DNA of 45,073 bases from JACVCS01 sp038328575 (GTDB lineage Bacteria > Planctomycetota > Phycisphaerae > Phycisphaerales > UBA1924): the NCBI GenBank assembly GCA_038328575.1, contig JBBQMD010000021.1:1-45073 (forward strand), read 5' to 3'. Shown one piece after another: positions 18,430 through 24,811 of the stretch (its first letter is position 1; the number at the start of each line of letters is the position of its first letter). A program made the position numbers and the translations under genes. Below the pieces are notes generated by a model. It worked only from the letters and a program-made list of their open reading frames with translations. It had not been told where the DNA came from and did not search any database.

Positions 18430-18543
18430 TCCGCGCCGCGCCCCCCGCGGCCCTCGCGCCCCTCGCGCCACCGCGCCACCGCGCTCCCGCCCCTCGCGCC
18501 TCTCGCGCCTCTCGCGCCTCGCGCCACCGCCCCTCGCGCCTCC
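18430..18543. repeat. Array of CTCGCGCC-type 8-nt units
   Basis: CTCGCGCC and close variants (CACCGCGC, TCTCGCGC) recur about ten times in a C-only-rich tract. There are no spacers, so this is not a CRISPR array. It abuts the hairpin element at 18545. Confidence 0.7.
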
Positions 18544-18544
18544 C

Positions 18545-18650
18545 AGGCCGTAGGCCTGCAACGCCAATAGCCGGGGGTGCGTCGGCCTCCGACCTACCCC
18601 CGGAAACGCGCATCCCACCAATCACCGCACCCTGAAAGGGTGCTCCCAGC
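18545..18650. repeat. REP-like multi-hairpin element (CCTGAAAGG type)
   Basis: Three stem-loops in tandem: AGGCC-GTA-GGCCT (18545..18557); CCGGGGGT...ACCCCCGG (18571..18603) with an inner GTCGG-CCT-CCGAC stem; and GCACCCT-GAA-AGGGTGC (18628..18644). The CCTGAAAGG core beside a CCGGGGGT/ACCCCCGG stem resembles dispersed palindromic repeats I associate with planctomycete and related genomes. Only one copy is in this window, so its dispersed nature is inferred. Confidence 0.6.
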
Positions 18651-18683
18651 GTTTCCCCCAACCCCGCCGCTAACATCCGCCCC

Positions 18684-19388
18684 GTGCGTCCCGACGACCC
18701 CGCGCTGCTCGCTCTCCTCCTAAACGCCTACGCCCAGGGCGTCTTTCCCATGGGCACCGACGCCCCCGTCCCCGCCCACAAACTCGGCCTCGCCGGCGCC
18801 CGCGGCCGCTGGGTCCACTGGGTCACCGTCGACCCCCGCTCCATCATCCCCTTGGACTCCTTCCGCCCCAGCCGCTCCCTCCGTAGCACCGTCCGCGCCA
18901 AGAAGTTCGTTGTCACAAGCAACGTCGCCTTCGCGCGCGTGATTCAGTCGTGCGCAAATGTGCCGCGCGGCACATCTTCCGGCGGCACCTGGATCAACCC
19001 CTGGATCATCGACGCCTTCCTCACCCTCCACGCCGCCGGGCACGCGCACTCCATCGAAGCCTGGCTCATCGACCCCGCCGCGCCCGACGCGCCGCCCACC
19101 CTCGTTGGCGGGCTCTACGGCGTGCAGCTCGGCGGGGCGTTTTGTGGCGAGAGCATGTTTTCGCGACCCGACCTCGGCGGCACCGATGCCAGCAAGGTCT
19201 GCCTTGTTCACCTCGTACACCACCTTCGCCAGCGCGGCTTTGCCCTGCTGGACACGCAGTACTCAAACCCGCACATGGACCAGTTCGGGATCAAGAACCT
19301 GCCGCGCGCGGAGTATTTGGGGTTGATCCGGAGCGCTAGCGCGATGACGGTGGATTGGGGTTGGCCGGCGAGTCTGGTTGAGCGTTGA
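18684..19388 (+). CDS. aat: Leucyl/phenylalanyl-tRNA--protein transferase
   Basis: Predicted 234 aa, GTG start. It moves Leu or Phe from tRNA to the N-terminus of proteins with basic N-termini, marking them for ClpS/ClpAP degradation (N-end rule). Family features: LLNAYAQGVFPMG near the N-terminus, WINPWIIDAFLTLHAAGHAH, VGGLYGVQLGGAFCGESMFS, and LLDTQYSNPHMDQFGIKNLP. Length fits. Base composition changes inside this gene: the first 600 nt are C-rich and the last 70 nt G-rich (see the skew finding). No clpA or clpS is adjacent. Confidence 0.94.
   Translation: MRPDDPALLALLLNAYAQGVFPMGTDAPVPAHKLGLAGARGRWVHWVTVDPRSIIPLDSFRPSRSLRSTVRAKKFVVTSNVAFARVIQSCANVPRGTSSGGTWINPWIIDAFLTLHAAGHAHSIEAWLIDPAAPDAPPTLVGGLYGVQLGGAFCGESMFSRPDLGGTDASKVCLVHLVHHLRQRGFALLDTQYSNPHMDQFGIKNLPRAEYLGLIRSASAMTVDWGWPASLVER
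19260..19330. other. GC-skew polarity switch, candidate origin side
   Basis: Counts per 60-nt line on the plus strand: 19021..19080 C30/G14; 19201..19260 C24/G14; 19261..19320 C18/G17; 19321..19380 G28/C11; 19381..19440 G26/C9. By eye, C excess holds to the left and G excess to the right across genes on both strands. A 10-bp palindrome GCGCTAGCGC lies at 19333..19342. Confidence 0.7.
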
Positions 19389-19437
19389 GGCTGATCGTGT
19401 TCTTGCGGGGTGTGGGCGAGGGTCAATAGAATCGGCG

Positions 19438-21024
19438 ATGAGCGGAATGCAAACACACGCGACGTCGGCGGTTCAGCGGTGCATTGATCCCACCTGCGGT
19501 GTGGAGTGTGCGATTGGTGACGTGCGCACCGGGTGCGGCGCGTGCGGGGCGCTGCTGGATGTTGTGTATGCGTGGGGCGCGGGGGCGCCGAGGGATTGGT
19601 CGTTTGCGGAGCGGCGATCAAAGTCGGGCGCGGCGGCGCTGGGTGGGAGCGGGGCGCTGGATGCTTCGGGCGTGTGGCGGTTCCGGGAGTTGATTTCATT
19701 CTTTGATGATGAGTCGCGGATCTGCTCGATCGGCGAGGGACGCACGCTGCTGCAAAGGGCGGATCTGTTGTGCAAGCACCTGGGGTTTTGTCCGTGCGGC
19801 GGAGGGGTGAGCGAGAATGTTGTTCGTGCGGAACAAGTGATGAGCGCGACGTCGCTGGTTGGTCAGGCGGGCGGGCCGGGCGCGTGTCCGACCGGGGGCG
19901 GGTGTTCGGGCACTGGTGGTTTGTACTTGCAGTATGAGGGGATGAACCCGTCGGGCTCGTTCAAGGACAACGGGATGACCGCGGCGTTCACGCACGCGCG
20001 GATGGTGGGGGCCAAGGTCGTCGCGTGCGCGAGCACGGGGAACACCAGCGCGTCGATGGCGATCTATGCGATTCAAGCGGGGATGAAGGCGGTGGTGTTT
20101 GTTGGGGATGGGAAGATCGCGTTTGGGAAGTTGAGTCAGGCGCTGGACTATGGGGCGATGACGTTGCAGGTGGCGGGGGACTTTGATGCGTGTCTGAAGC
20201 GCGTGAAGCACATTGCGGAGAATGTGCCGAGCGCGGGGGTGTATCTGATGAACTCGGTGAACCCGTTTCGGCTGGAGGGGCAGAAGGCGGTGATGTATCG
20301 GGTGCTGGAGGGATTGGGTTGGCGGGTGCCGGATTGGATCGTGGTGCCGGGCGGGAACCTTGGGAACTGCTCGGCGTTTGGGAAGGCGTTTATGGAGATG
20401 AAGGAGTTGGGGCTGGTGGATAGGGTGCCGCGGCTGGCGGTGGTGAACGCGGAGGGAGCGAGCACGCTGGATCGGATTTATAACGGGCTGGGTGTGCGGT
20501 GGAACGGGGGGGCGTACTTCAGCGATGGGGGGCTGGAGAAGACGAACGCGGAGTATGCGCGGATGGATGCGCAGAACGAGCGAGCGCACACAGTGGCGAC
20601 GGCGATCGAGATCAACCGGCCGGTGAACCTGAGCAAGGCGCTGCGGGCGCTGGAGGTGATGAACGGCTCGACGCGCGCTGGCGAGTGGAAGGATGGGAGC
20701 GCGGGCGTGGTGCGCAGCGTGAGCGACGAGACGATCAAGGAGTTCAAGGCCTTGGTGGGGAAGTTTGGGTATGGGTGCGAGCCGGCGAGCGGCGCGAGCG
20801 TGGCCGGTGCGCATGCGCTTTTGCGCGAGGGCGTGATCAAGGCGGGGGAGCGGGTGGTGTGTATTTTGACGGGACACCAGCTCAAGGACCCGGACGTGAC
20901 GGTCGGGTATCACACTGGTAAGGGCGAGAAGGCGACGATCGGCGGGCGCTATGCCAATGCGCCGGTGAAGGTGGCTGATGAGTTGGAGGCGGTGCTGGCG
21001 GAGATCCGGAAGTTGACGGTGTGA
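19438..21024 (+). CDS. thrC: Threonine synthase with Cys-rich N-terminus and insertion
   Basis: Predicted 528 aa from the ATG at 19438; the earlier in-frame start at 19378 would overlap aat and adds no family sequence. A PLP enzyme that converts O-phosphohomoserine to threonine. The PLP lysine is K176 in GMNPSGSFKDNGMT, and GNTSASMAIYAIQAGMKAVV is the phosphate-binding loop region. The N-terminus has C15, C20, C24, C33 and C36, a likely zinc ribbon. Residues about 117..161 form an unusual Cys/Gly-rich insertion (CPCGGG, CPTGGGCSGTGG) just before the PLP site, absent from typical threonine synthases as I know them. Codons are strongly G-ending, unlike genes left of 19.3 kb. Confidence 0.92.
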   Translation: MSGMQTHATSAVQRCIDPTCGVECAIGDVRTGCGACGALLDVVYAWGAGAPRDWSFAERRSKSGAAALGGSGALDASGVWRFRELISFFDDESRICSIGEGRTLLQRADLLCKHLGFCPCGGGVSENVVRAEQVMSATSLVGQAGGPGACPTGGGCSGTGGLYLQYEGMNPSGSFKDNGMTAAFTHARMVGAKVVACASTGNTSASMAIYAIQAGMKAVVFVGDGKIAFGKLSQALDYGAMTLQVAGDFDACLKRVKHIAENVPSAGVYLMNSVNPFRLEGQKAVMYRVLEGLGWRVPDWIVVPGGNLGNCSAFGKAFMEMKELGLVDRVPRLAVVNAEGASTLDRIYNGLGVRWNGGAYFSDGGLEKTNAEYARMDAQNERAHTVATAIEINRPVNLSKALRALEVMNGSTRAGEWKDGSAGVVRSVSDETIKEFKALVGKFGYGCEPASGASVAGAHALLREGVIKAGERVVCILTGHQLKDPDVTVGYHTGKGEKATIGGRYANAPVKVADELEAVLAEIRKLTV

Positions 21025-21027
21025 GAA

Positions 21028-21262
21028 GTGGCGGATCGGTGAAGTGGCAGAGTGGCAGAGTGGCAGAGTGGCGGAATACGGATCCATTTACGTTTGAGGG
21101 TGCGGGTGGGTTAGGATTGATGCGTGCCGCGGACCTTGCTTGGTTTGCTCGCACACTTTGTCACTCTGGCTCTTTGCCACTTCGCCACTTCCCCGCTCTG
21201 CTACTTCCCCGCTCTGCCACCTCCCCGCCCTGCCACTTCCTCGCCCTGCCACTTCACCGATT
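21028..21262. repeat. Two inverted arrays of 8-nt units between thrC and the AsmA-like gene
   Basis: Left array: GTGGCAGA repeated in 8-nt register (about 21041..21074). Right array: CCACTTCC / CCGCTCTG / CCACCTCC alternating in 8-nt register (about 21178..21258). The right array is roughly the reverse complement of the left one, so the two can pair into a long imperfect hairpin around a loop of about 100 nt. The right arm ends just before the GGAG ribosome binding site of the gene at 21278. Confidence 0.75.
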
Positions 21263-21277
21263 CGTCCGGAGATTTCA

Positions 21278-22222
21278 ATGAAGAAGATCATCAAGTTTGC
21301 GTTGATCGGCGTGGGCGCGCTCGTGCTGCTGCTGATTGTGGGCGTGTTTGTGGCGGTGATGTTTATCAACTCGATCGCCAAGGGGGCGGTTGAGCGTGGG
21401 GCGACGTATGCGCTGGGGACGCCGACGACGGTTGGGTCGGTGGACCTTGGGCTGATGGGCGGGACGTTTGAGATGAAGAGTTTGGACGTGAAGAACCCGA
21501 CGGGTTTTTCGAAGCCGAGCTTTTTGGGGCTGGGCAGAACGTATGTGACGGCGGACTATTCGACGCTGAGGCAGCCGCTGGTCACGCTGCCGGAGTTGAC
21601 GCTGGAGAACCTGGCGCTATCGCTTGAGAAGAACGCCAGTGGCGCGAACTACCGGGTGATCATGGATAGTTTGAAGAAGGTGCAGGGAGCGGGCGGCGCG
21701 CAGCCGCCGACTGGCAAGCCGGCGGATGGGCAGAAGTTTGTGATCAAGCAGCTTCGGATTCGCAACGTCAAGGTGGACGCGGCGATCGCGGTCGTGCCCG
21801 GCGGACTGGGCGCGGTGGGTGGCGTGATCAACAAGGCGACGGCGCTGAACATCACGATCGACGAGATCAAGCTCGACGACGTCGGTCGGACGGGCTCGGG
21901 CGTCGGGGGCACGGGCGTGACGATGAGCGAGTTGACGGGGATCATCACGCAGGCGGTGCTGTCGGCGGTGGCGGACAAGGGCGGCGGGATCTTGCCGGGG
22001 GACTTGCTGGGCGATCTACAGAACGGGCTGGGGTCGCTGAAGTCGCTGCGTGAGCTGGGGGTCGGGAGCATGACGGCGGTCGCGGAGAAGCTCGGCGAAC
22101 TCAACAAGGAGCTGGGCGAGGCGGGCAAGAAGATCGAGGGTGAGGTGAAGGGCGTGCAAGAGAAGGTCAAGGGGATTGGCGAGGGGCTGGGGAAGCTGAT
22201 CCCGGGCGGGGAGAAGAAGTAG
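21278..22222 (+). CDS. Membrane-anchored AsmA/DUF748-like protein
   Basis: Predicted 314 aa. The ATG at 21278 has GGAG 6 nt upstream and opens with MKKIIKFALIGVGALVLLLI, a single N-terminal membrane anchor. The body then shows a periplasmic beta-rich pattern typical of AsmA/DUF748 proteins (TPTTVGSVDLGLMGGTFEMK, LDVKNPTGF, LPELTLENLALSLE). Such proteins are linked to outer-membrane lipid homeostasis, but this one is short and only the N-terminal pattern fits. The C-terminal third is an amphipathic Lys/Glu/Gly helix series (KKIEGEVKGVQEKVKGIGEG). The reading frame extends upstream through repeats; that part is not protein-like. Confidence 0.72.
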   Translation: MKKIIKFALIGVGALVLLLIVGVFVAVMFINSIAKGAVERGATYALGTPTTVGSVDLGLMGGTFEMKSLDVKNPTGFSKPSFLGLGRTYVTADYSTLRQPLVTLPELTLENLALSLEKNASGANYRVIMDSLKKVQGAGGAQPPTGKPADGQKFVIKQLRIRNVKVDAAIAVVPGGLGAVGGVINKATALNITIDEIKLDDVGRTGSGVGGTGVTMSELTGIITQAVLSAVADKGGGILPGDLLGDLQNGLGSLKSLRELGVGSMTAVAEKLGELNKELGEAGKKIEGEVKGVQEKVKGIGEGLGKLIPGGEKK

Positions 22223-22308
22223 TTGCGAGTTGCGAGTTGCGGGTGGGGCAGGCGGAGCGATGAGCGATGAGTGCTGAGCGATGAGGGATGAGTGCTGAGT
22301 GCTGAGTG
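22223..22308. repeat. Two heptamer arrays between convergent genes
   Basis: Immediately after the stop codon come TTGCGAG, TTGCGAG, TTGCGGG (about 22224..22244). Then GATGAGT, GCTGAGC, GATGAGG, GATGAGT, GCTGAGT, GCTGAGT follow in exact 7-nt register (about 22265..22306). It lies between convergent genes ending at 22222 and 22345. No hairpin terminator is evident in this gap. Confidence 0.8.
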
Positions 22309-22344
22309 GGGGAACGCTCAGGCGCGCTGCGGTTGGGGCATGGG

Positions 22345-23079
22345 TCAATGGCGAAGTGTTTGTTCGTTGGTGATGATGAGGTGGACGGGGAAGTCGTGGG
22401 GGTCGGTGGGGATGGTGGAGAGAAGTTGGGCGTGGAAGGCGACGCCGATTGTGCGGACGTGTGGTGGGAGGGTGGCGAGGAAGCGGTCGTAGAAGCCGCC
22501 GCCGCGGCCTAGACGATGGCCTTGGTGGTCGAAGGCGAGTGCGGGGACGATCACAACGTCAAGCTCGTTTGGCGCGACGCGCGGGGCGGTGGGGTTGGGC
22601 TCGCGCAGGCCGAGGCGGTTGAGCACGAGGTCGGCCGACCAGTTGGTGATGTGCGCGGGCCACATTTCTTTGGTGGCGAAGTTGAGCGCCGGGACGCAGA
22701 GCCGCGGGTGTGGGAAGAGCGCGGCACGCGCGGCTTCGTGATGGCAGTGCGCAGGTGGAGGCGGCGGGGGTGATGAGGCGGGAGATGCGGGTCGTCCGTC
22801 GCAGCGCTGCACGAGGTGGGGCCACTCGATAGCGATCGGCGTCACATCTACCTCGTGGCGCAGCGGCGCGTAGAGCATGAGCGTGCGTGCGTTGAGCACT
22901 TCAGGAAGTTCCAGGAGTCGGGCACAGATCTGTCGCGATCGGAACTCCGCGGCGTCGGCGGGCTGGGCCGCGAGCCAGAGTTTCATGCGGGCGCGCAGGG
23001 CGACCTTGGACTCCGCAGGGGTCGGGGGGCGGGGTGGAGCGGGCGGATCGTCTTCGGGTTGAGGCGTGCGACTGGACAC
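22345..23079 (-). CDS. 5-formyltetrahydrofolate cyclo-ligase
   Basis: Predicted 244 aa, GTG start. It should convert 5-formyl-THF to 5,10-methenyl-THF using ATP, returning a storage folate to the one-carbon pool. The family signature is ELDVVIVPALAFDHQGHRLG followed by RGGGFYDRFLA; the N-terminal part has SKVALRARMKLWL and LMLYAPLRHEVD. A proline/histidine-rich insertion (about 100..125, ASPASSPPPPPPAHCHHEA) interrupts the middle. Length (usually 180-200) is raised by this and by an N-terminal Pro-rich stretch. It follows rarA on the same strand with a 41-nt gap. Confidence 0.9.
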   Translation of the reverse strand: MSSRTPQPEDDPPAPPRPPTPAESKVALRARMKLWLAAQPADAAEFRSRQICARLLELPEVLNARTLMLYAPLRHEVDVTPIAIEWPHLVQRCDGRPASPASSPPPPPPAHCHHEAARAALFPHPRLCVPALNFATKEMWPAHITNWSADLVLNRLGLREPNPTAPRVAPNELDVVIVPALAFDHQGHRLGRGGGFYDRFLATLPPHVRTIGVAFHAQLLSTIPTDPHDFPVHLIITNEQTLRH

Positions 23080-23120
23080 GGGCGTGAGTTTATCTGGACG
23101 CCGGGTCTGCGGACAGGCGT

Positions 23121-24698
23121 TTATTCACGGGATTCGCGTTGAGCTTGGGCGCGGAGTGCCAGGGCTTCTTCGAGGCGGTCTTTGAAGAGCTTTTCGTTGC
23201 CGTGGGTGGTGGGGTGGTAGTAGCGGGCGTTGACGCCCAGGTAGTCTTGCTGGCCGACGACGCCCAGCAGGGGGCTGGGGATGCCGGCGTCGTGGGTGTA
23301 GGCGTAGGACTCGGCGGGCTTGGTGCTGCCGGCGGAGAGTTGGTGAGACTTGCGGACGTTGCCGTCTTTGATGTGGCTGGGGACGGTGACGCTGCGGCCC
23401 TTGCGTACGTCGTCAAGCGCGGCTTCGATGGCGGCGTAGCTGGCGTTGCTCTTGGGTGAGAGCGCGAGATAGGTGGTGCATTGGGCGAGGGTGATGCGGC
23501 ACTCGGGCATGCCGACGCGCTCGACGAGCTCCCACGCCGAGGACGCGACCATGAGGGCGCGCGGGTCGGCGTTGCCGATGTCTTCGCTGGCGAGGATCGC
23601 CAGGCGGCGCGCGATGAAGCGCGGGTCTTCGCCGGCTTCGAGCATGTGGGCGAGCCAGTAGAGCGCCGCGTCAGGGTCGCTGGCGCGGACGGACTTGATG
23701 AAGGCGCTGACGGTGTCGTAATGGCCGTCGCCGGTGGGGTCGTAGACGATGGCTTTTTGTTGGATGGAGTCTTGGGCGATCTGGAGGGTGATGAAGACCT
23801 TAGTCGGCAATCGGGAGTTGGGCGGGGTCGGCAATCGGGATTCGGCAATCGGCAACCGGGGGGAAGGCAGGGGCGATTCGGCGCTTGGAGGTCTTTCCTG
23901 ATTGCCGGATGACGAATGCCGGTTGCCGTCGGCCTCAGCACGATTGCCGGTTGCCGAATGCCGGTTGCCGTCGGCTTCAGCCCGATTGCCGGTTGCCGAT
24001 TGCCGGTTGCCGGTTGTTTCAGAGCTCAACACGGCGACTTCGAGGGCGGTGAGGGCGCGTCGGGCGTCGCCGTCGGACTTGGTGGCCCAGAGGTGGAGGG
24101 CGTCGGGATCGACGTGGAGGTTGAGGTTGCCGTAGCCGCGGGAGGGGTCGGCGATGGCGCGTTGGAGGACGAGTTTGATATCGTCGATGGAGAGGGGTTC
24201 GAGGCGGAGGAGGGTGCTGCGGCTGACGAGCGCGGAGTTGACGGCGAAGAGGGGGTTTTCGGTAGTAGCGCCGATGAGGGTGATGAGGCCGCGCTCGACA
24301 TCGGCGAGGAGGACGTCTTGCTGGGAGCGGGAGAAGCGGTGAATTTCGTCGAGGAAGAGGACGGTGCGGCCGCCTTCGTCGGTGAGGCGGCGTTCGGCGG
24401 TGGCGATGATTTCGCGGATGCGTTGGACGCCGACGCTGGAGGCATTTTCCTGGATGAAGGCGCGTCCGGACTCGGAGGCGATGACACGGGCGAGGGTGGT
24501 TTTGCCGGTTCCGGGCGGGCCGTGGAGGAGGAGGGACGTGAGCGCGTCGGCGGCGAGGAGCCGGCGGAGGAGTTTGCCTGGGGCGAGGATGTGGGCTTGG
24601 CCGGCGATCTCGTCGAGGGTGCGCGGGCGCATGCGGACGGCGAGAGGCTCGACGGTCTTCAGGAGGTCGGAGCGTCGCTGGGCCCAGAGGTCGGCCAT
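23121..24698 (-). CDS. rarA: Replication-associated recombination ATPase RarA (MgsA) with repeat-derived insertion
   Basis: Predicted 525 aa; usual length is about 430-450. The ATG at 24698 begins MADLWAQRRSDLL; the upstream 42 codons are rejected as non-homologous. AAA+ motifs: Walker A GPPGTGKTT (60..68), Walker B LFLDEIHRFS (114..123), and sensor region GATTENP (143..149). The conserved C-terminal domain starts at about 300 (VFITLQIAQDSIQQKAIVYD, HYDTVSAFIKSVRASDPDAA). RarA acts as a tetramer at stalled replication forks. Residues about 226..299 are an insertion encoded by heptamer DNA repeats, with peptide repeats GNRQSAT, GNRAEAD, GNRHSAT, GNRAEAD, GNRHSSS, then a Pro/Ser-rich tail. It falls in the linker between the ATPase lid and the C-terminal domain. 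Divergent from ftsK. Confidence 0.94.
   Translation of the reverse strand: MADLWAQRRSDLLKTVEPLAVRMRPRTLDEIAGQAHILAPGKLLRRLLAADALTSLLLHGPPGTGKTTLARVIASESGRAFIQENASSVGVQRIREIIATAERRLTDEGGRTVLFLDEIHRFSRSQQDVLLADVERGLITLIGATTENPLFAVNSALVSRSTLLRLEPLSIDDIKLVLQRAIADPSRGYGNLNLHVDPDALHLWATKSDGDARRALTALEVAVLSSETTGNRQSATGNRAEADGNRHSATGNRAEADGNRHSSSGNQERPPSAESPLPSPRLPIAESRLPTPPNSRLPTKVFITLQIAQDSIQQKAIVYDPTGDGHYDTVSAFIKSVRASDPDAALYWLAHMLEAGEDPRFIARRLAILASEDIGNADPRALMVASSAWELVERVGMPECRITLAQCTTYLALSPKSNASYAAIEAALDDVRKGRSVTVPSHIKDGNVRKSHQLSAGSTKPAESYAYTHDAGIPSPLLGVVGQQDYLGVNARYYHPTTHGNEKLFKDRLEEALALRAQAQRESRE
23799..24021. repeat. GATTGCC/GGTTGCC heptamer array inside rarA
   Basis: On the plus strand, GATTGCC, GGTTGCC and GAATGCC units alternate in 7-nt register with two near-identical 14-nt breaks (GTCGGCCTCAGCAC / GTCGGCTTCAGCCC). 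Left of about 23890 the same family is present in the opposite orientation (CAATCGG). Three 7-nt units equal 21 nt, so the array stays in frame and encodes a 7-residue repeat in RarA. The family is shared with the intergenic array at 3298..3326. Confidence 0.85.
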
Positions 24699-24811
24699 GG
24701 TTGAGAATACGCAGTGGGGGGCGGGGCGGGGGTCGCAAAGAGTTCGGGAGTGGAGACGATGGCGGGGTCTTTTGGCGTTGGGTGGGGTGCTTTGCCGATC
24801 TTGAAAGCACG
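24699..24811. promoter_or_regulatory. Divergent promoter region of rarA and ftsK
   Basis: The 113-nt gap must hold start signals for both divergent genes. It is G-rich on the plus strand. I could not pick a credible -35/-10 pair on either strand; GAAAG at about 24803..24807 is the only weak ribosome-binding-like match before ftsK. Confidence 0.4.

Larger units (their letters stand above)
18066..18683. other. 618-nt gene-free region rich in palindromes and repeats
   Basis: This is the largest stretch without a convincing gene. From left to right it holds the near DnaA box at its edge, the palindrome at 18132..18148, a hairpin with 8-bp stem CCCGCCTC/GAGGCGGG at 18214..18232, a rho-independent terminator at 18360..18390, an 8-nt repeat array at about 18430..18543, and a multi-hairpin REP-like element at 18545..18650. 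Open frames crossing it are arginine/proline/alanine-rich and cover the repeats, so none was accepted as a gene. Confidence 0.75.

Noticed and set aside
18430..18543. Possible CRISPR array
   Set aside because: Units are 7-8 nt without spacers; no cas genes nearby.
18099..18635. 178-codon forward open frame in the 18066..18683 gap
   Set aside because: It reads through a terminator, the CTCGCGCC array and palindromes and gives Arg/Pro/Ala-rich sequence.
19696..21087. 463-codon minus-strand open frame over thrC
   Set aside because: Antisense shadow rich in Arg/His/Pro; it runs across the PLP site of thrC with no homology.
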